In this document: in pieces, positions 9,118 through 19,402 of the stretch | Layout: the number at the start of each line of letters is the position of its first letter | Numbering within the stretch: the stretch's first letter is position 1 | Assembly (NCBI GenBank): GCA_934162615.1 | Contig: CAKPJK010000002.1 | Span: 9,671 to 73,670, forward strand | Direction of reading: 5' to 3' | DNA from: an uncultured Clostridia bacterium | GTDB taxonomy: Bacteria; Bacillota; Clostridia; TANB77; CAG-508 | DNA: 64,000 nucleotides | Made by a program: the position numbers and the translations under genes | The notes under the pieces: generated by a model | The model's input: the letters and a program-made list of their open reading frames with translations, nothing else | What the model was told of the DNA's origin: nothing | The model's database searches: none

Positions 9118-9324
9118 TTATGCATAATCTTCTGTTATTTTTTTTATATATTCTCCAATTTCTTCATTAGATAAATCTAATTCTAAAATTAATTTCCTTA
9201 AGATATCTCTTCGTGGAAAAGCTCTTTCATTATCTATTCTAACATACTGTCTTAGAGAGATTCCTAGTTTTTCTGACATTTGTTCTTGAGTTAGTTTTTT
9301 TAATTTCCTTTTTTCTTTTATCAT
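9118..9324 (-). CDS. Small XRE-family helix-turn-helix regulator
   Basis: 68 residues that are essentially one HTH_3 domain: RKLKKLTQEQMSEKLGISLR is the typical helix 1-helix 2 segment, followed by a recognition helix (RQYVRIDNERAFPRRDILRK). It has no extra effector domain. The ribosome binding site on the minus strand is AAGGTGAG. It is divergent from the peptide gene at 9488, and the 163 bases between contain two ATTTTAT(AT)GACA half repeats (about 9394 and 9421) that could be its operator; this is inference. Confidence 0.85.
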   Translation of the reverse strand: MIKEKRKLKKLTQEQMSEKLGISLRQYVRIDNERAFPRRDILRKLILELDLSNEEIGEYIKKITEDYA

Positions 9325-9487
9325 ATAAACTCACCTTAAATATTATTTTAAAATTTTTATAAATTATTTCACAAAATTGGGTAAAAATATATTGACATTT
9401 TATGACACTATAACTTATCATTTTATATGACAGATAGCTTCGTGTTTTCTAAAGAATAATTAATATAAAAACAAAGGAGAAATTTTT

Positions 9488-9595
9488 ATGAAAAAATATT
9501 TAAAGAATAATGCTGAAATAACTTTAATTTCATTAGTGATGTCAATAATTATAATTTTAATATTATCATCAGTGATAATTGGAACAATTATTTGA
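9488..9595 (+). CDS. 35-residue pilin-like hydrophobic peptide
   Basis: AAAGGAGAAATTTTTATG starts a 35-codon frame ending at 9595. The sequence AEITLISLVMSIIIILILSS closely resembles the GITLIALVITIIVLLILAG N-terminal helix of clostridial type IV prepilin-like proteins, but the protein stops directly after the helix. It could be a remnant of a longer pilin-like gene or a genuine small membrane peptide. It lies between a divergent HTH gene and pta. Confidence 0.5.
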   Translation: MKKYLKNNAEITLISLVMSIIIILILSSVIIGTII

Positions 9596-9639
9596 CCAGT
9601 GCAAGAATAAAAAAATATTTTTTAGATTTATAAAAAGGC

Positions 9640-9668
9640 TTGTACTTTTTACAATTTATATATATAAT
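9640..9668 (+). promoter_or_regulatory. Promoter of the pta-ackA unit
   Basis: TTGTAC (9640-9645), 17-base spacer, TATAAT (9663-9668). The inferred leader is about 135 bases and is structured (next entry). Confidence 0.65.
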
Positions 9669-9716
9669 AAAAGTATCAAGATTTAACAGACAAAATTTTA
9701 AAAAATTTTGGATGAC

Positions 9717-10809
<1,093 letters not shown>

Positions 10810-10870
10810 AAAGAAGCCAATGGAATATTTTTAAATTGGTTCATAAGATAATATTAAAAGGAGGTCTTCT

Positions 10871-12070
10871 ATGAAAATACTAGTTTTGAATTCAGGAAGT
10901 TCATCATTAAAATATCAAGTAATTGATATGGATACAGAAGAAATGTTGGTAAAAGGATATTTTGAAAGAATAGGACAACAAAATTCATTTCTAACACATA
11001 AAGTAAATGGAATAAAACACAAATTTGAAAAAAGTGTGGCAAATCATGAACAAGCATTGAAGTTTGTATTTACAAGATTAACAAATGACCATTATGGAGT
11101 TATAAAAGATTTAAATGAATTAGGTGGAATTGGACACAGAGTTGTTCAAGGAGGAGAAAAATATTCTCAACCAGTTCTTATTACAGATGATGTTATAGCA
11201 GAGATTGAAAAATGCAGTGATTTAGCACCATTGCACAATCCTGCAGCAATTTTAGGAATAAATGCTTGTAAAAAAATAGCTCCAAATATTCCAATGGTAG
11301 CAGTATTTGATACGGCTTTCCATCAATCAATACCAAAAGAGAGATATATTTATCCAATACCATATGAATACTACAAAAAATATGGAATTAGAAAATATGG
11401 GGCACATGGTACATCACATGAATATGTTGCATATAGAGTTGCAGAAATTATGGGAAAAGACATTAAAGACTTGAAAATAGTTAATTGTCATTTAGGACAA
11501 GGTGCAAGTGTATGTGCAATTCAAAATGGTAAATCAGTAGAAACAAGTATGGGACTTACACCACTTGGAGGAATACCAATGGGAACTCGCTCTGGTGACC
11601 TTGACCCATCAGTTGTAACGTATTTAATGAAAAAAGAAAACCTAACACCACAAGAAATGGAAGATATATTAAATAAAAAATCCGGAGTTTATGGCATGTC
11701 AAGAGGAATATCTGTGGACTTTAGGGACATTGAAAATGAAGCACTAGCAGGCGGAGCACATGCTCAAATGGCTTTAGATATATATCATTATCTAACTGCA
11801 TCATATGTTGCAAAATGTGCAGTTGCTATGGGTGGAATAGATGTACTAACATTTACTGCAGGTGTTGGAGAAAAAGGACCAATATCTAGAAAGGCAATTT
11901 GTGAGCAATTAGAATTCTTTGGAGTAAAAATAGATGATGAAAAAAATAAAATAAGAGGCGAAGAAGTTGAAATATCCGCAGAAGACTCAAAAGTAAAAGT
12001 CTATGTTGTTCCAACAAACGAGGAATTAATGATAGCAAGAGAAACAAAAAACATAGTAAATAAAAATTAG
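10871..12070 (+). CDS. ackA: Acetate kinase, copy 1
   Basis: Converts acetyl phosphate plus ADP to acetate plus ATP. 399 residues, full length. The ASKHA phosphate-binding loops are visible: N-terminal LVLNSGSSSLKYQVID, GHRVVQGGEKY, VAVFDTAFHQSIPKERY, the KYGAHGTSHEYV loop, CHLGQGASVCAIQNGKSVET, GLTPLGGIPMGTRSGDLDPS and GVGEKGPISRKAICE. The FHGTSH motif reads AHGTSH here, a small deviation from copy 2. AAAGGAGG precedes the ATG. Ends inside the left arm of a GC-rich inverted repeat. Confidence 0.96.
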   Translation: MKILVLNSGSSSLKYQVIDMDTEEMLVKGYFERIGQQNSFLTHKVNGIKHKFEKSVANHEQALKFVFTRLTNDHYGVIKDLNELGGIGHRVVQGGEKYSQPVLITDDVIAEIEKCSDLAPLHNPAAILGINACKKIAPNIPMVAVFDTAFHQSIPKERYIYPIPYEYYKKYGIRKYGAHGTSHEYVAYRVAEIMGKDIKDLKIVNCHLGQGASVCAIQNGKSVETSMGLTPLGGIPMGTRSGDLDPSVVTYLMKKENLTPQEMEDILNKKSGVYGMSRGISVDFRDIENEALAGGAHAQMALDIYHYLTASYVAKCAVAMGGIDVLTFTAGVGEKGPISRKAICEQLEFFGVKIDDEKNKIRGEEVEISAEDSKVKVYVVPTNEELMIARETKNIVNKN

Positions 12071-12144
12071 GGATTGGGGGGACGGGTCTCCGATCCCGAA
12101 AAAAAGTAAAAAAATCGGGATTGGAGACCCGTCCCCCAATCCCT
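12069..12144. repeat. GC-rich inverted-repeat element between the two ackA genes
   Basis: The left arm (12069-12099) and right arm (12115-12144) are complementary over about 30 bases, with one extra G in the left arm and one G-U pair; the core is GGGACGGGTCTCC. The 15-base loop is A-rich. Its GC content is unlike anything around it. Arms of the type GGGACGGGTCTCC resemble REP-like palindromes found in other Clostridia; such an element would fold into a very stable transcript hairpin between the two acetate kinase genes. Confidence 0.85.
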
Positions 12145-12166
12145 AAAAAGAAAGTGAGAGGAAAAA

Positions 12167-13357
12167 ATGAAAATATTAGTATTAAATTGTGGTAGTTCAT
12201 CACTAAAATATCAATTAATTAACATGGAGACAGAAGAAGTAATGGCTTCTGGAAAATATGAAAGAATAGGAGAAGCAGAAGCTTTTATAACACATAAAGT
12301 AAATGGACAAAAAATAGAAATAAAAAATCCAGCATATAATCACTCAGAAGCAATAGACTTTACACTAAAACAATTTACAAATCCAGAATACAAAGTAATA
12401 GATAGTTTGGACGAAATAAATGCAATTGGACACAGATTAGTTCATGGTGGAGAAAAAATTGCGGAATCAGTTGTAATTGACGAAAATGTTGTAAAAGTTC
12501 TAGAAGAATATACAGATTTAGCACCTTTGCATAATCCTGCTTGTATATTAGGAATAAAAGCATGTCAAGAAGTTATGCCTGGAAAACCAATGGTTGGAGT
12601 ATTTGATACAGCATTCCATCAAACAATGCCAAAAGATAAATTTATTTATCCAATACCATATGAATATTACAAAAAATATGGAGTAAGAAAATACGGATTC
12701 CATGGAACATCACATATGTTTGTATCACAAAGACTTGCTGAGATTGAGAACAAATCATTAGAAGGTACAAAAATTGTAACATGTCATTTAGGACAAGGTT
12801 CAAGTATATGTGCTATAAAAGATGGAAAATCAGTAGATACAAGTATGGGATTAACACCACTTGGTGGACTTCCAATGGTTACAAGAAGTGGAGATTTAGA
12901 CCCATCAGTTGTAACATATATAATGAAAAAAGAAAATTTAACGCCTACACAAATGGAAGATTTATTAAATAAAAAATCAGGACTTTCTGGTATGTCAGGT
13001 TTAGTTCCAGACTTCAGAGAAATAGAAATTGCTTCAAATGAAGGACAACCAGATGCTAAAATAGCAGTTGAAAACTTCAATTACACAATTGCAAGTTATG
13101 TTGCAAAATATGCTGTTGCAATGAGTGGTGTTGATTATATTATATTTACAGGAGGAATTGGTGAAAATCAAATTAATATCCGTAAAGGAATTTGTGAAAA
13201 ATTAGAGTTTATGGGTGTTAAATTAGATGTTGACGCTAATAATATGAGAGGTGAAGAAAAAGTTATTTCTACTCCTGATTCTAAAATTAAGGTTTATGTT
13301 ATTCCTACAAATGAGGAATTAATGATAGCTAAAGAAACTTTGAGATTAGTAAAATAA
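12167..13357 (+). CDS. ackA: Acetate kinase, copy 2
   Basis: 396 residues, all acetate kinase motifs present: LVLNCGSSSLKYQLIN, GHRLVHGGEKI, VGVFDTAFHQTMPKDKF, KYGFHGTSHMFV, CHLGQGSSICAIKDGKSVDT, GLTPLGGLPMVTRSGDLDPS, TGGIGENQINIRKGICEKLE. It differs from copy 1 throughout, so the duplication is not recent. It could have a different substrate preference (for example propionate or butyrate), but sequence alone does not tell. AGTGAGAGG precedes the ATG; a terminator follows. Confidence 0.95.
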   Translation: MKILVLNCGSSSLKYQLINMETEEVMASGKYERIGEAEAFITHKVNGQKIEIKNPAYNHSEAIDFTLKQFTNPEYKVIDSLDEINAIGHRLVHGGEKIAESVVIDENVVKVLEEYTDLAPLHNPACILGIKACQEVMPGKPMVGVFDTAFHQTMPKDKFIYPIPYEYYKKYGVRKYGFHGTSHMFVSQRLAEIENKSLEGTKIVTCHLGQGSSICAIKDGKSVDTSMGLTPLGGLPMVTRSGDLDPSVVTYIMKKENLTPTQMEDLLNKKSGLSGMSGLVPDFREIEIASNEGQPDAKIAVENFNYTIASYVAKYAVAMSGVDYIIFTGGIGENQINIRKGICEKLEFMGVKLDVDANNMRGEEKVISTPDSKIKVYVIPTNEELMIAKETLRLVK

Positions 13358-13360
13358 AAT

Positions 13361-13396
13361 AAAAAGTAACAGATAATTAAAGTCTGTTACTTTTTT
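13361..13396 (+). terminator. Terminator after ackA copy 2
   Basis: AAAAAGTAACAGA and TCTGTTACTTTTTT form a stem ending in a T-run. Confidence 0.85.
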
Positions 13397-13441
13397 GCTC
13401 TTAAAAGTATAAATATTTTAAGTAAAATAATAGTAAAAGTA

Positions 13442-13470
13442 TTGATTAATAAGCAAAAAAAGTATAAAAT
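13442..13470 (+). promoter_or_regulatory. Promoter at the start of the surface-polysaccharide locus
   Basis: TTGATT (13442-13447) and TAAAAT (13465-13470) are 17 bases apart, 75 bases upstream of the first glycosyltransferase. Confidence 0.5.
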
Positions 13471-13544
13471 TAGACAGACAATTACAATAAAAAACAAACA
13501 ACAAAAATAAAACCTTTATATAATCTAGAAGGAGAAAACAAAAT

Positions 13545-14654
13545 ATGAAAAAACTACTATTTGGAGCATATTCGCTAGACATAGGCGGAATAGAAAAAGC
13601 ATTAGTAATACTAGTAAACAAATTACAAGAAAAGGGATATGACATAACACTAGTATTAGAAAAAAGACAAGGAATATTTTTAAACGAAATAAATCCAAAA
13701 ATAAAAATAATAGAATATGCACCATCAAATAGCAAAAATAAAATACAAAGAAAAATAATTAATCTAATTAAAAGAATAAAATTTACATTAAAATACAAAA
13801 ACAAATATGACTTTTCTGCAAGTTTTGCAACATACTCTTTACCAGCATCATTTGTTGCAAGAACTGCATCAAAAAACTGTTATTTGTGGGGACATGCTGA
13901 TTATTTAACATTATTTGATTGCGATGCAGAAGAAATGAAAGAATTTTTTATAGAAAGAAATTATAATAAATTTAAAAAAATAATTTTTGTTTCTAAAGAG
14001 GGAAAAGAAAGTTTTGTAAAAGTATTTCCTGAAATGAAAGAAAAAACAATGGTATGTAATAACTTAATAGATGCGGACAAAATATTAGAACTTTCAAAAG
14101 AAAAAATACCAGAAGAAGATTTATCAAAAATAAATAAATTGGAAAACGCCCAAAAAGAAACAACAATATTTATAAATGTAGGAAGACATCAAGAAAAACA
14201 AAAAAAATTAAGTAGATTAATAGAGGCAGCGACAATGTTAAAAAAAGACAATATGAATTTTAAAATTATATTTATAGGTGACGGACCAGAAACTGAAGAA
14301 TATAAAAAACAAGTAAGAAATAATCAACTAGAAAATAATATTATATTTTTAGGAAAAAAACAAAATCCATATCCATATTTTAAAATAGCAGATTGTGTTG
14401 TTTTAACATCAGATTATGAAGGGTATCCTGTAGTATTTTTAGAAAGTTTTATATTAGAAAAACCAATTATCACAACAAAGGTATCAGACTATCAAGAAGT
14501 TGAAAATAAATATGGATTCGTAACTGAAAAAAATACTAAAGACATATATGAAAAAATGAAGAATTTTATTTTAAAGGGATTTGAAATAAAAGAAAAATTT
14601 GACTATAAAAAATATAATGAAGAAATACTTAAAAAAATTGAGGATTTATTTTAA
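13545..14654 (+). CDS. Glycosyltransferase family 4
   Basis: 369 residues with the two-Rossmann layout of GT-B enzymes. The N-terminal acceptor domain starts with KLLFGAYSLDIGGIEKALVI (the glycine-rich LxxGGIE loop); the C-terminal donor domain has FINVGRHQEKQK, FIGDGPETEEYKK, FLGKKQNPYPYFKIADCVVL and the EX7E-type segment SDYEGYPVVFLESFILEKPI. It would transfer a sugar from an activated nucleotide onto a growing lipid-linked or teichoic-acid-like glycan on the cytoplasmic face. AGAAGGAG precedes the ATG. First gene of the large surface locus. Confidence 0.9.
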   Translation: MKKLLFGAYSLDIGGIEKALVILVNKLQEKGYDITLVLEKRQGIFLNEINPKIKIIEYAPSNSKNKIQRKIINLIKRIKFTLKYKNKYDFSASFATYSLPASFVARTASKNCYLWGHADYLTLFDCDAEEMKEFFIERNYNKFKKIIFVSKEGKESFVKVFPEMKEKTMVCNNLIDADKILELSKEKIPEEDLSKINKLENAQKETTIFINVGRHQEKQKKLSRLIEAATMLKKDNMNFKIIFIGDGPETEEYKKQVRNNQLENNIIFLGKKQNPYPYFKIADCVVLTSDYEGYPVVFLESFILEKPIITTKVSDYQEVENKYGFVTEKNTKDIYEKMKNFILKGFEIKEKFDYKKYNEEILKKIEDLF

Positions 14655-14719
14655 AAATCATATCAAATTAATAATTATTAAATTAACGATTATCATATTA
14701 ATGATGAAAGGAAAACAAA

Positions 14720-15673
14720 ATGCCAAAAGTAAGTATAATAGTACCATTTTATAATGTTGAAAAATACATAGAAAAATGTTTACAAACATTAGTAAATCAG
14801 ACATTAGAAGATATTGAAATAATATTGGTAAATGACGGTTCGCAAGACGGAACAGAAGAAATAGCAAAAAAATATGAAGAACAATATCCAAAAAAAATAA
14901 AATATCTTGAAAAAGAAAATGGTGGACTTTCTGATGCTAGAAATTACGCTATTCCATATGTAAAAGGAGAATATGTTGCTTTTTTAGACTCTGATGATTA
15001 TGTTGAAACAAATATGTATCAAGAAATGTATGAGATTGCAAAAAAACAAAATAGTGATATGGTAGAATGCAATTTTATTTGGGAATATCCAAATAAATCC
15101 AGAATAGATGTAGGAACAACATATAATGACAAACATGAAATGCTAGAAAAAATAAGAGTGGTCGCATGGAATAAATTAATTAAAAGAGAAATATTAGAAA
15201 AGTCCAAAGTACAATTTCCGAAAGGATATAGATATGAGGATGTTGAATTCACATATAAATTAATACCATTTTTGGAAAAAGTATCATTTTGTAAAACTCC
15301 AATGATACATTATATTCAAAGAGAAGGTTCAATATCTAATGTTCAAAATAAAAGAAATGCAGAAATTTTTGATGTGATGCAACATGTAATAGACTATTAC
15401 AAAGAAAAAGGTTTATATGAGGAATATTATCAAGAATTAGAATATGTATATGCGCGATATACTTTTTGTAGTTCTTTTTTAAGAATTGTAAAAATAAAAG
15501 ATAAGAAGATTAGAAATGAATTATTGGATATAACTTGGAATAGTGTTAACACAAAATTTCCAAATTGGAAAAACAATAGGATATTAAAAACAGAAAAAAG
15601 TAAAAAAAATCTGTATTTAAAAACAATAAATAAAATTACATATAAAATATATTCTAAAATATTTGCAATATAG
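14720..15673 (+). CDS. Glycosyltransferase family 2
   Basis: 317 residues, GT-A fold. MPKVSIIVPFYNVEKYIEKC begins the nucleotide-binding half; VNDGSQDGTEEIA and the DXD-type FLDSDDYVETNMYQEMYEI locate the metal and sugar-nucleotide site; RYEDVEFTYKLIPFLEKVSF is the conserved ED catalytic-base region. Its stop lies in a short direct repeat (GCAATATAGGAAG, twice) that supplies the ribosome binding site of the next gene. Confidence 0.9.
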   Translation: MPKVSIIVPFYNVEKYIEKCLQTLVNQTLEDIEIILVNDGSQDGTEEIAKKYEEQYPKKIKYLEKENGGLSDARNYAIPYVKGEYVAFLDSDDYVETNMYQEMYEIAKKQNSDMVECNFIWEYPNKSRIDVGTTYNDKHEMLEKIRVVAWNKLIKREILEKSKVQFPKGYRYEDVEFTYKLIPFLEKVSFCKTPMIHYIQREGSISNVQNKRNAEIFDVMQHVIDYYKEKGLYEEYYQELEYVYARYTFCSSFLRIVKIKDKKIRNELLDITWNSVNTKFPNWKNNRILKTEKSKKNLYLKTINKITYKIYSKIFAI

Positions 15674-15707
15674 GAAGAAAAGCAATATAGGAAGGAAAAA
15701 GCAAGAC

Positions 15708-17108
15708 ATGAAATATAAAATAAAACTTGAAAATATAATGTGTGTATTTATTATATTATGCCCAATATTAGATATAGCAAGTTTTGTATTTAGAAATACA
15801 TTTAACACAAAAATATCACCATCAACAATTATTAGACCAATAATACCAGCAATTGCAATATTATATTTATTTATAAAAAAAGACGGTAAATTCAAAAAAA
15901 ATATGATTATTGCAGGAACAATTTATGCAGTATATGCGACAATACATATATATTTGTTTAATAAAATAAAAACAGGTATGAGTTTTGGCTCAGAAACGCA
16001 TGAATTGCAATACATAATAAACTACACATTTATGATAATAAATTTAATAGTATTTACAACAGTATTTAAAGATGAAAATGTAGAAAAATTAAACAAAAGC
16101 ATTTTGATATCAACAGGAATATATATTGGCTCAATATATATTGCAATACTAACAAAAACATCATCACACACATACATAGAAGGAATGGGATATAAAGGTT
16201 GGTTCGAGTCTGGAAATAGCATAAGTTCAATATTGTTACTTACAATGTTTATATATTTGCCATATGTGAAAGATAAAAAATACAGAAAATTTATAATTCC
16301 TATAATAATTTTAGTAGGTGCATTTTTAAGTATGTTGATAGGAACGCGAGCAGGGTTATTTGGATTCATACTTGTAATAGCACTTTATATGGGAATAGAA
16401 GTTTTATTTAATATAATCCGAAACAAGAAAATAGACAAAAAATTTTTGATAATAGGAATAACAGGACTTGCAATTGTTATACTAGTAGTTATTGGGTTTG
16501 GCTCAACAACAATACAAAGAAGAAAACACTTAAAAGATATCGAATCAGATATTATAGATGAGTCAAGTCAAGAAAATGCACATATAACAGGAAGCACTTT
16601 AAGAATTAAAGAACAAATAGAAAATAATGAAATTGTAGAAGGATATATGTCAGAACCACAAAAACAATCAATTATGGACTTATATAATATTGCTAATAAA
16701 TTGCAAGTAAAAAACAATGACCAAAGAATGCAACAATTAATATATAATTTAGCACTTGTTAAAAATCAAAAAAATATATTATTGATATTATTTGGTAATG
16801 GATATGTTGCAAATTTTAGCGAACTTGTATTGGAAATGGAATTAGTTTCAATGCTGTTGAACTTTGGAATTGTAGGATTTGTTTTATATATGGGACCTTT
16901 TGCTGCAATATTATTTGCCGGTCTATATTATGGAATAAAATATAGAAAGGTGATAGACAGTCAATATGCATTTTTATGGTTTGGGTTAGCAATGGCATTT
17001 GCATTATCATTATTATCTGGATATACATTTTTTAATTTATCATCAATGATAATAATTGTATCAATAAGTACAAATTTGATGAAAAAGATGAAAGAATATA
17101 AAAGTTAG
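15708..17108 (+). CDS. O-antigen polymerase/ligase-like membrane protein
   Basis: A polytopic protein of 466 residues with about eleven hydrophobic segments and one large hydrophilic loop (about 275-360) between the late helices, the topology of Wzy polymerases and WaaL-type ligases. The segment LSMLIGTRAGLFGFILVIAL with its conserved R-G resembles the Wzy_C core. I chose the ATG at 15708 with AGGAAGGA upstream; a TTG at 15663 in frame overlaps the previous gene and has no site. It probably polymerises or ligates the glycan made by the surrounding transferases. Confidence 0.8.
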   Translation: MKYKIKLENIMCVFIILCPILDIASFVFRNTFNTKISPSTIIRPIIPAIAILYLFIKKDGKFKKNMIIAGTIYAVYATIHIYLFNKIKTGMSFGSETHELQYIINYTFMIINLIVFTTVFKDENVEKLNKSILISTGIYIGSIYIAILTKTSSHTYIEGMGYKGWFESGNSISSILLLTMFIYLPYVKDKKYRKFIIPIIILVGAFLSMLIGTRAGLFGFILVIALYMGIEVLFNIIRNKKIDKKFLIIGITGLAIVILVVIGFGSTTIQRRKHLKDIESDIIDESSQENAHITGSTLRIKEQIENNEIVEGYMSEPQKQSIMDLYNIANKLQVKNNDQRMQQLIYNLALVKNQKNILLILFGNGYVANFSELVLEMELVSMLLNFGIVGFVLYMGPFAAILFAGLYYGIKYRKVIDSQYAFLWFGLAMAFALSLLSGYTFFNLSSMIIIVSISTNLMKKMKEYKS

Positions 17109-17159
17109 TTTATTGAAAATTACTAAATCAAGAAATTGATTATAGTGAAAGGAAAATTT

Positions 17160-18282
17160 ATGAAAAAAATATTATTTGGGATAACAGGTTTAACTCTTCG
17201 GTGGTGCAGAAAGAGTATTAGTAGATTTAGCAAATGAATTATCAAAAAAATATGATGTTACAATTTTTACTTTGTATGGAAATGGTGAACTAGAAGGCCA
17301 ATTATATACAAAAGTAAACCACATAACATTGTATAAACAAAAGTATAATGATTTATCAAACTTTAAGAAAAAGGTAATTCCATTAAAAGTTCTGTTAATG
17401 AAAAATAGAATCTATAAAAAATATATAAAAAAAGATTATGATGTAGAGATTGCTTTTTTGGAAGGACCTATAACACGTTTATTTAGTGTTAAGAATAAGA
17501 AAACAAGAAAAATAGCATGGGTACATAATGATATTTCTTTAGTTTTTGGAAATGGATTAAAGGCCAAAATGAAAAAGAAAACAGATAGAAAAATATATTC
17601 AAAATATGATAAAATTATTTTTGTAAGTAGAGATAATTTGAAAAAATTTGTTGAACAATATCCAGATTTAAGAAATGCAGAATTAGAACCTGTAAAGAAA
17701 GATGTAATATATAATTATTTGGACGAAGAATTGGTAATAAAAAAATCAAATGAAAATATGGATATTGAATTTGATAATAAAACTCTAAATTTTGTAACTG
17801 TCGCAAGACTTGTACCACAAAAGGCAATTGACAGAGTCATAGATGTACATACAAAACTTATACAAAATGGTTTTGAACATAATTTTTATGTAATAGGTGA
17901 GGGTCCAGAACAAAAAAATTTGGAAAATAAGATAGATGAAAATCAAATTCAAAATACTTTTCACTTATTGGGTAAAAAAGAAAATCCATACCCATATATA
18001 AAAAATGCAGATTATTTTTGCCTTTTGTCAAAGTTTGAGGGATACGGTATGGTTTTGGAAGAGGCAAAAATATTAGGCAAAAACATTTTGATAACTGATA
18101 CTGCTGCGAGAGAAGCGGTTGAAAATTATGGACAAGCAGTTGTGATTCCAAATGAGGAAGAGCATATATATAAAACTTTGAAAGAGGTTATTCAAAAAGG
18201 AAAAATAAATCAAGATAATATACAACAAAATTATGATAATAAAAAAATAATTGAAAAAGTAGAAAAATTATTAGAAGAATAA
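17160..18282 (+). CDS. Glycosyltransferase family 4, read through a CGG +1 frameshift
   Basis: AAAGGAAAATTT precedes an ATG at 17160 encoding MKKILFGITGLTL, then an in-frame CGG at 17199-17201. Unshifted reading soon meets a stop. Skipping one base gives GGAERVLVDLANELSKKYDV, exactly the glycine-rich GT4 N-terminal loop, and the frame then stays open for 360 codons to 18282. Donor-domain motifs follow: TVARLVPQKAIDRVIDVHTK, VIGEGPEQKNLEN, LLGKKENPYPYIKNADYFCL and KFEGYGMVLEEAKILGKNIL. The whole enzyme is about 373 residues, normal for the family. Confidence 0.87.
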
Positions 18283-18291
18283 AAATGGAAG

Positions 18292-18507
18292 TGTTAAATA
18301 TTTGTTGCTATTCACAGTTTTTAAACTATTAAAATGAAATTAATGATTTATTTATTTTTTTGTTGCCCCATTCTAAAAATTCTAACAAAAGTTTATCAAC
18401 TTTTGAGAATTTTTGAACGGTCCCCCCGAATCACTTCAAAATAAATAAATGATTAATTTCATAAATATATATTTTATTATACCGTGAATAGCAACAAATG
18501 TTGAACA
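18292..18507. mobile_element. Palindromic MITE-like element
   Basis: A 24-base terminal inverted repeat (18292-18315 and 18484-18507, two mismatches; core TTTGTTGCTATTCAC) bounds about 216 bases. Internally a second long inverted repeat (ATGAAATTAATGATTTATTT with its complement near 18442-18466) and a third, weaker one (around 18375-18415) make almost the whole element self-complementary. The centre carries a small GC cluster (GGTCCCCCC). There is no reading frame. This is the architecture of a miniature inverted-repeat element inserted between two glycosyltransferase genes. Confidence 0.75.
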
Positions 18508-18539
18508 CAAGCAAATTTTATACTTGAAAGGAGCACAAA

Positions 18540-19334
18540 GTGAAAATTTCAATATTAACACCAACATATAATAGAGCAAATTTACTAACAAATTTATACA
18601 ATAGCCTTGTTAAAAATTCAAATTATGGTATAGAAATAGAATGGCTTATAATGGATGATGGCTCAACAGATAACACACAAAGTATAGTTGAAAATTTTAT
18701 AAAACAAAACAAAATAGATATAAAATATTTTAAACAAGAAAACCAAGGCAAAATGGTTGCAATTAATAACTTAGTAGAAAAAGCAACTGGAGAATTGATG
18801 GTTAATTGTGATTCTGACGATTATTTTTCTGATGATGCATTCAAGATAATTAAGGAATCTTATGAAAAATATCCAAATGAAAACCAAGAATTATATGGAA
18901 TGTGTTTTTTAAAATATAATACTAAAGGACAAAATATGGGACAACTATTTAAGAATGAGAAGACTACAATGTTTGATTTGTATTTTAAAGAAGGGGAAGA
19001 TGGCGAAAAGGCTCTTGTGTTTTATTCAAATATTAGAAAACAATTTAAACATGAGTTGGAACATGGCGAAAAGTTTGTTACTGAGGCTAGAATGTATCAT
19101 AAAATGGATGAGAATTATAAAATGGCATGCATTAATGAACCAATTATGATTTGTGAGTATCAGGATGAGGGTTATACTAAAAATATTATGGAGCAGTTTA
19201 AGAAGTATCCTTTTGGTTATTATATGTATTTTAAAGAGATTTTACATAAAAATATGAAGGGTGTTCTTTTAAAAAAGAGATTGTATGCAATTAAACATTT
19301 TTTACTATTTTGGTATTTGAAAAGAAAAAAGTAG
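18540..19334 (+). CDS. Glycosyltransferase family 2
   Basis: 264 residues. The start is GTG at 18540 with GAAAGGAGC upstream. MKISILTPTYNRANLLTNLY opens the GT-A domain; MDDGSTDNTQSIVENF, GKMVAINNLVEKATGELMVN and CDSDDYFSDDAF mark the nucleotide-sugar site. The C-terminal region ends in a basic helical segment (KKRLYAIKHFLLFWYLKRKK) that may sit on the membrane. It is separated from the previous gene by the MITE-like element. Confidence 0.88.
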   Translation: MKISILTPTYNRANLLTNLYNSLVKNSNYGIEIEWLIMDDGSTDNTQSIVENFIKQNKIDIKYFKQENQGKMVAINNLVEKATGELMVNCDSDDYFSDDAFKIIKESYEKYPNENQELYGMCFLKYNTKGQNMGQLFKNEKTTMFDLYFKEGEDGEKALVFYSNIRKQFKHELEHGEKFVTEARMYHKMDENYKMACINEPIMICEYQDEGYTKNIMEQFKKYPFGYYMYFKEILHKNMKGVLLKKRLYAIKHFLLFWYLKRKK

Positions 19335-19337
19335 GTT

Positions 19338-19365
19338 TGACAATATATGAATTTATGATATAATA
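19338..19365 (+). promoter_or_regulatory. Strong promoter for the gtrB-gtrA unit
   Basis: TTGACA (19338-19343), 16-base spacer with an extended -10 TGA, and TATAAT (19360-19365); close to full consensus. Confidence 0.8.
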
Positions 19366-19402
19366 CACACTGTAAAAAAAGATTAGGAAAGAAGGAAGTA
19401 GA

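Noticed and set aside
9391..9430. A promoter TTGACA...TATAAC for the pilin-like peptide
   Set aside because: The spacer is only 11 bases; the repeats here look more like operator half-sites.
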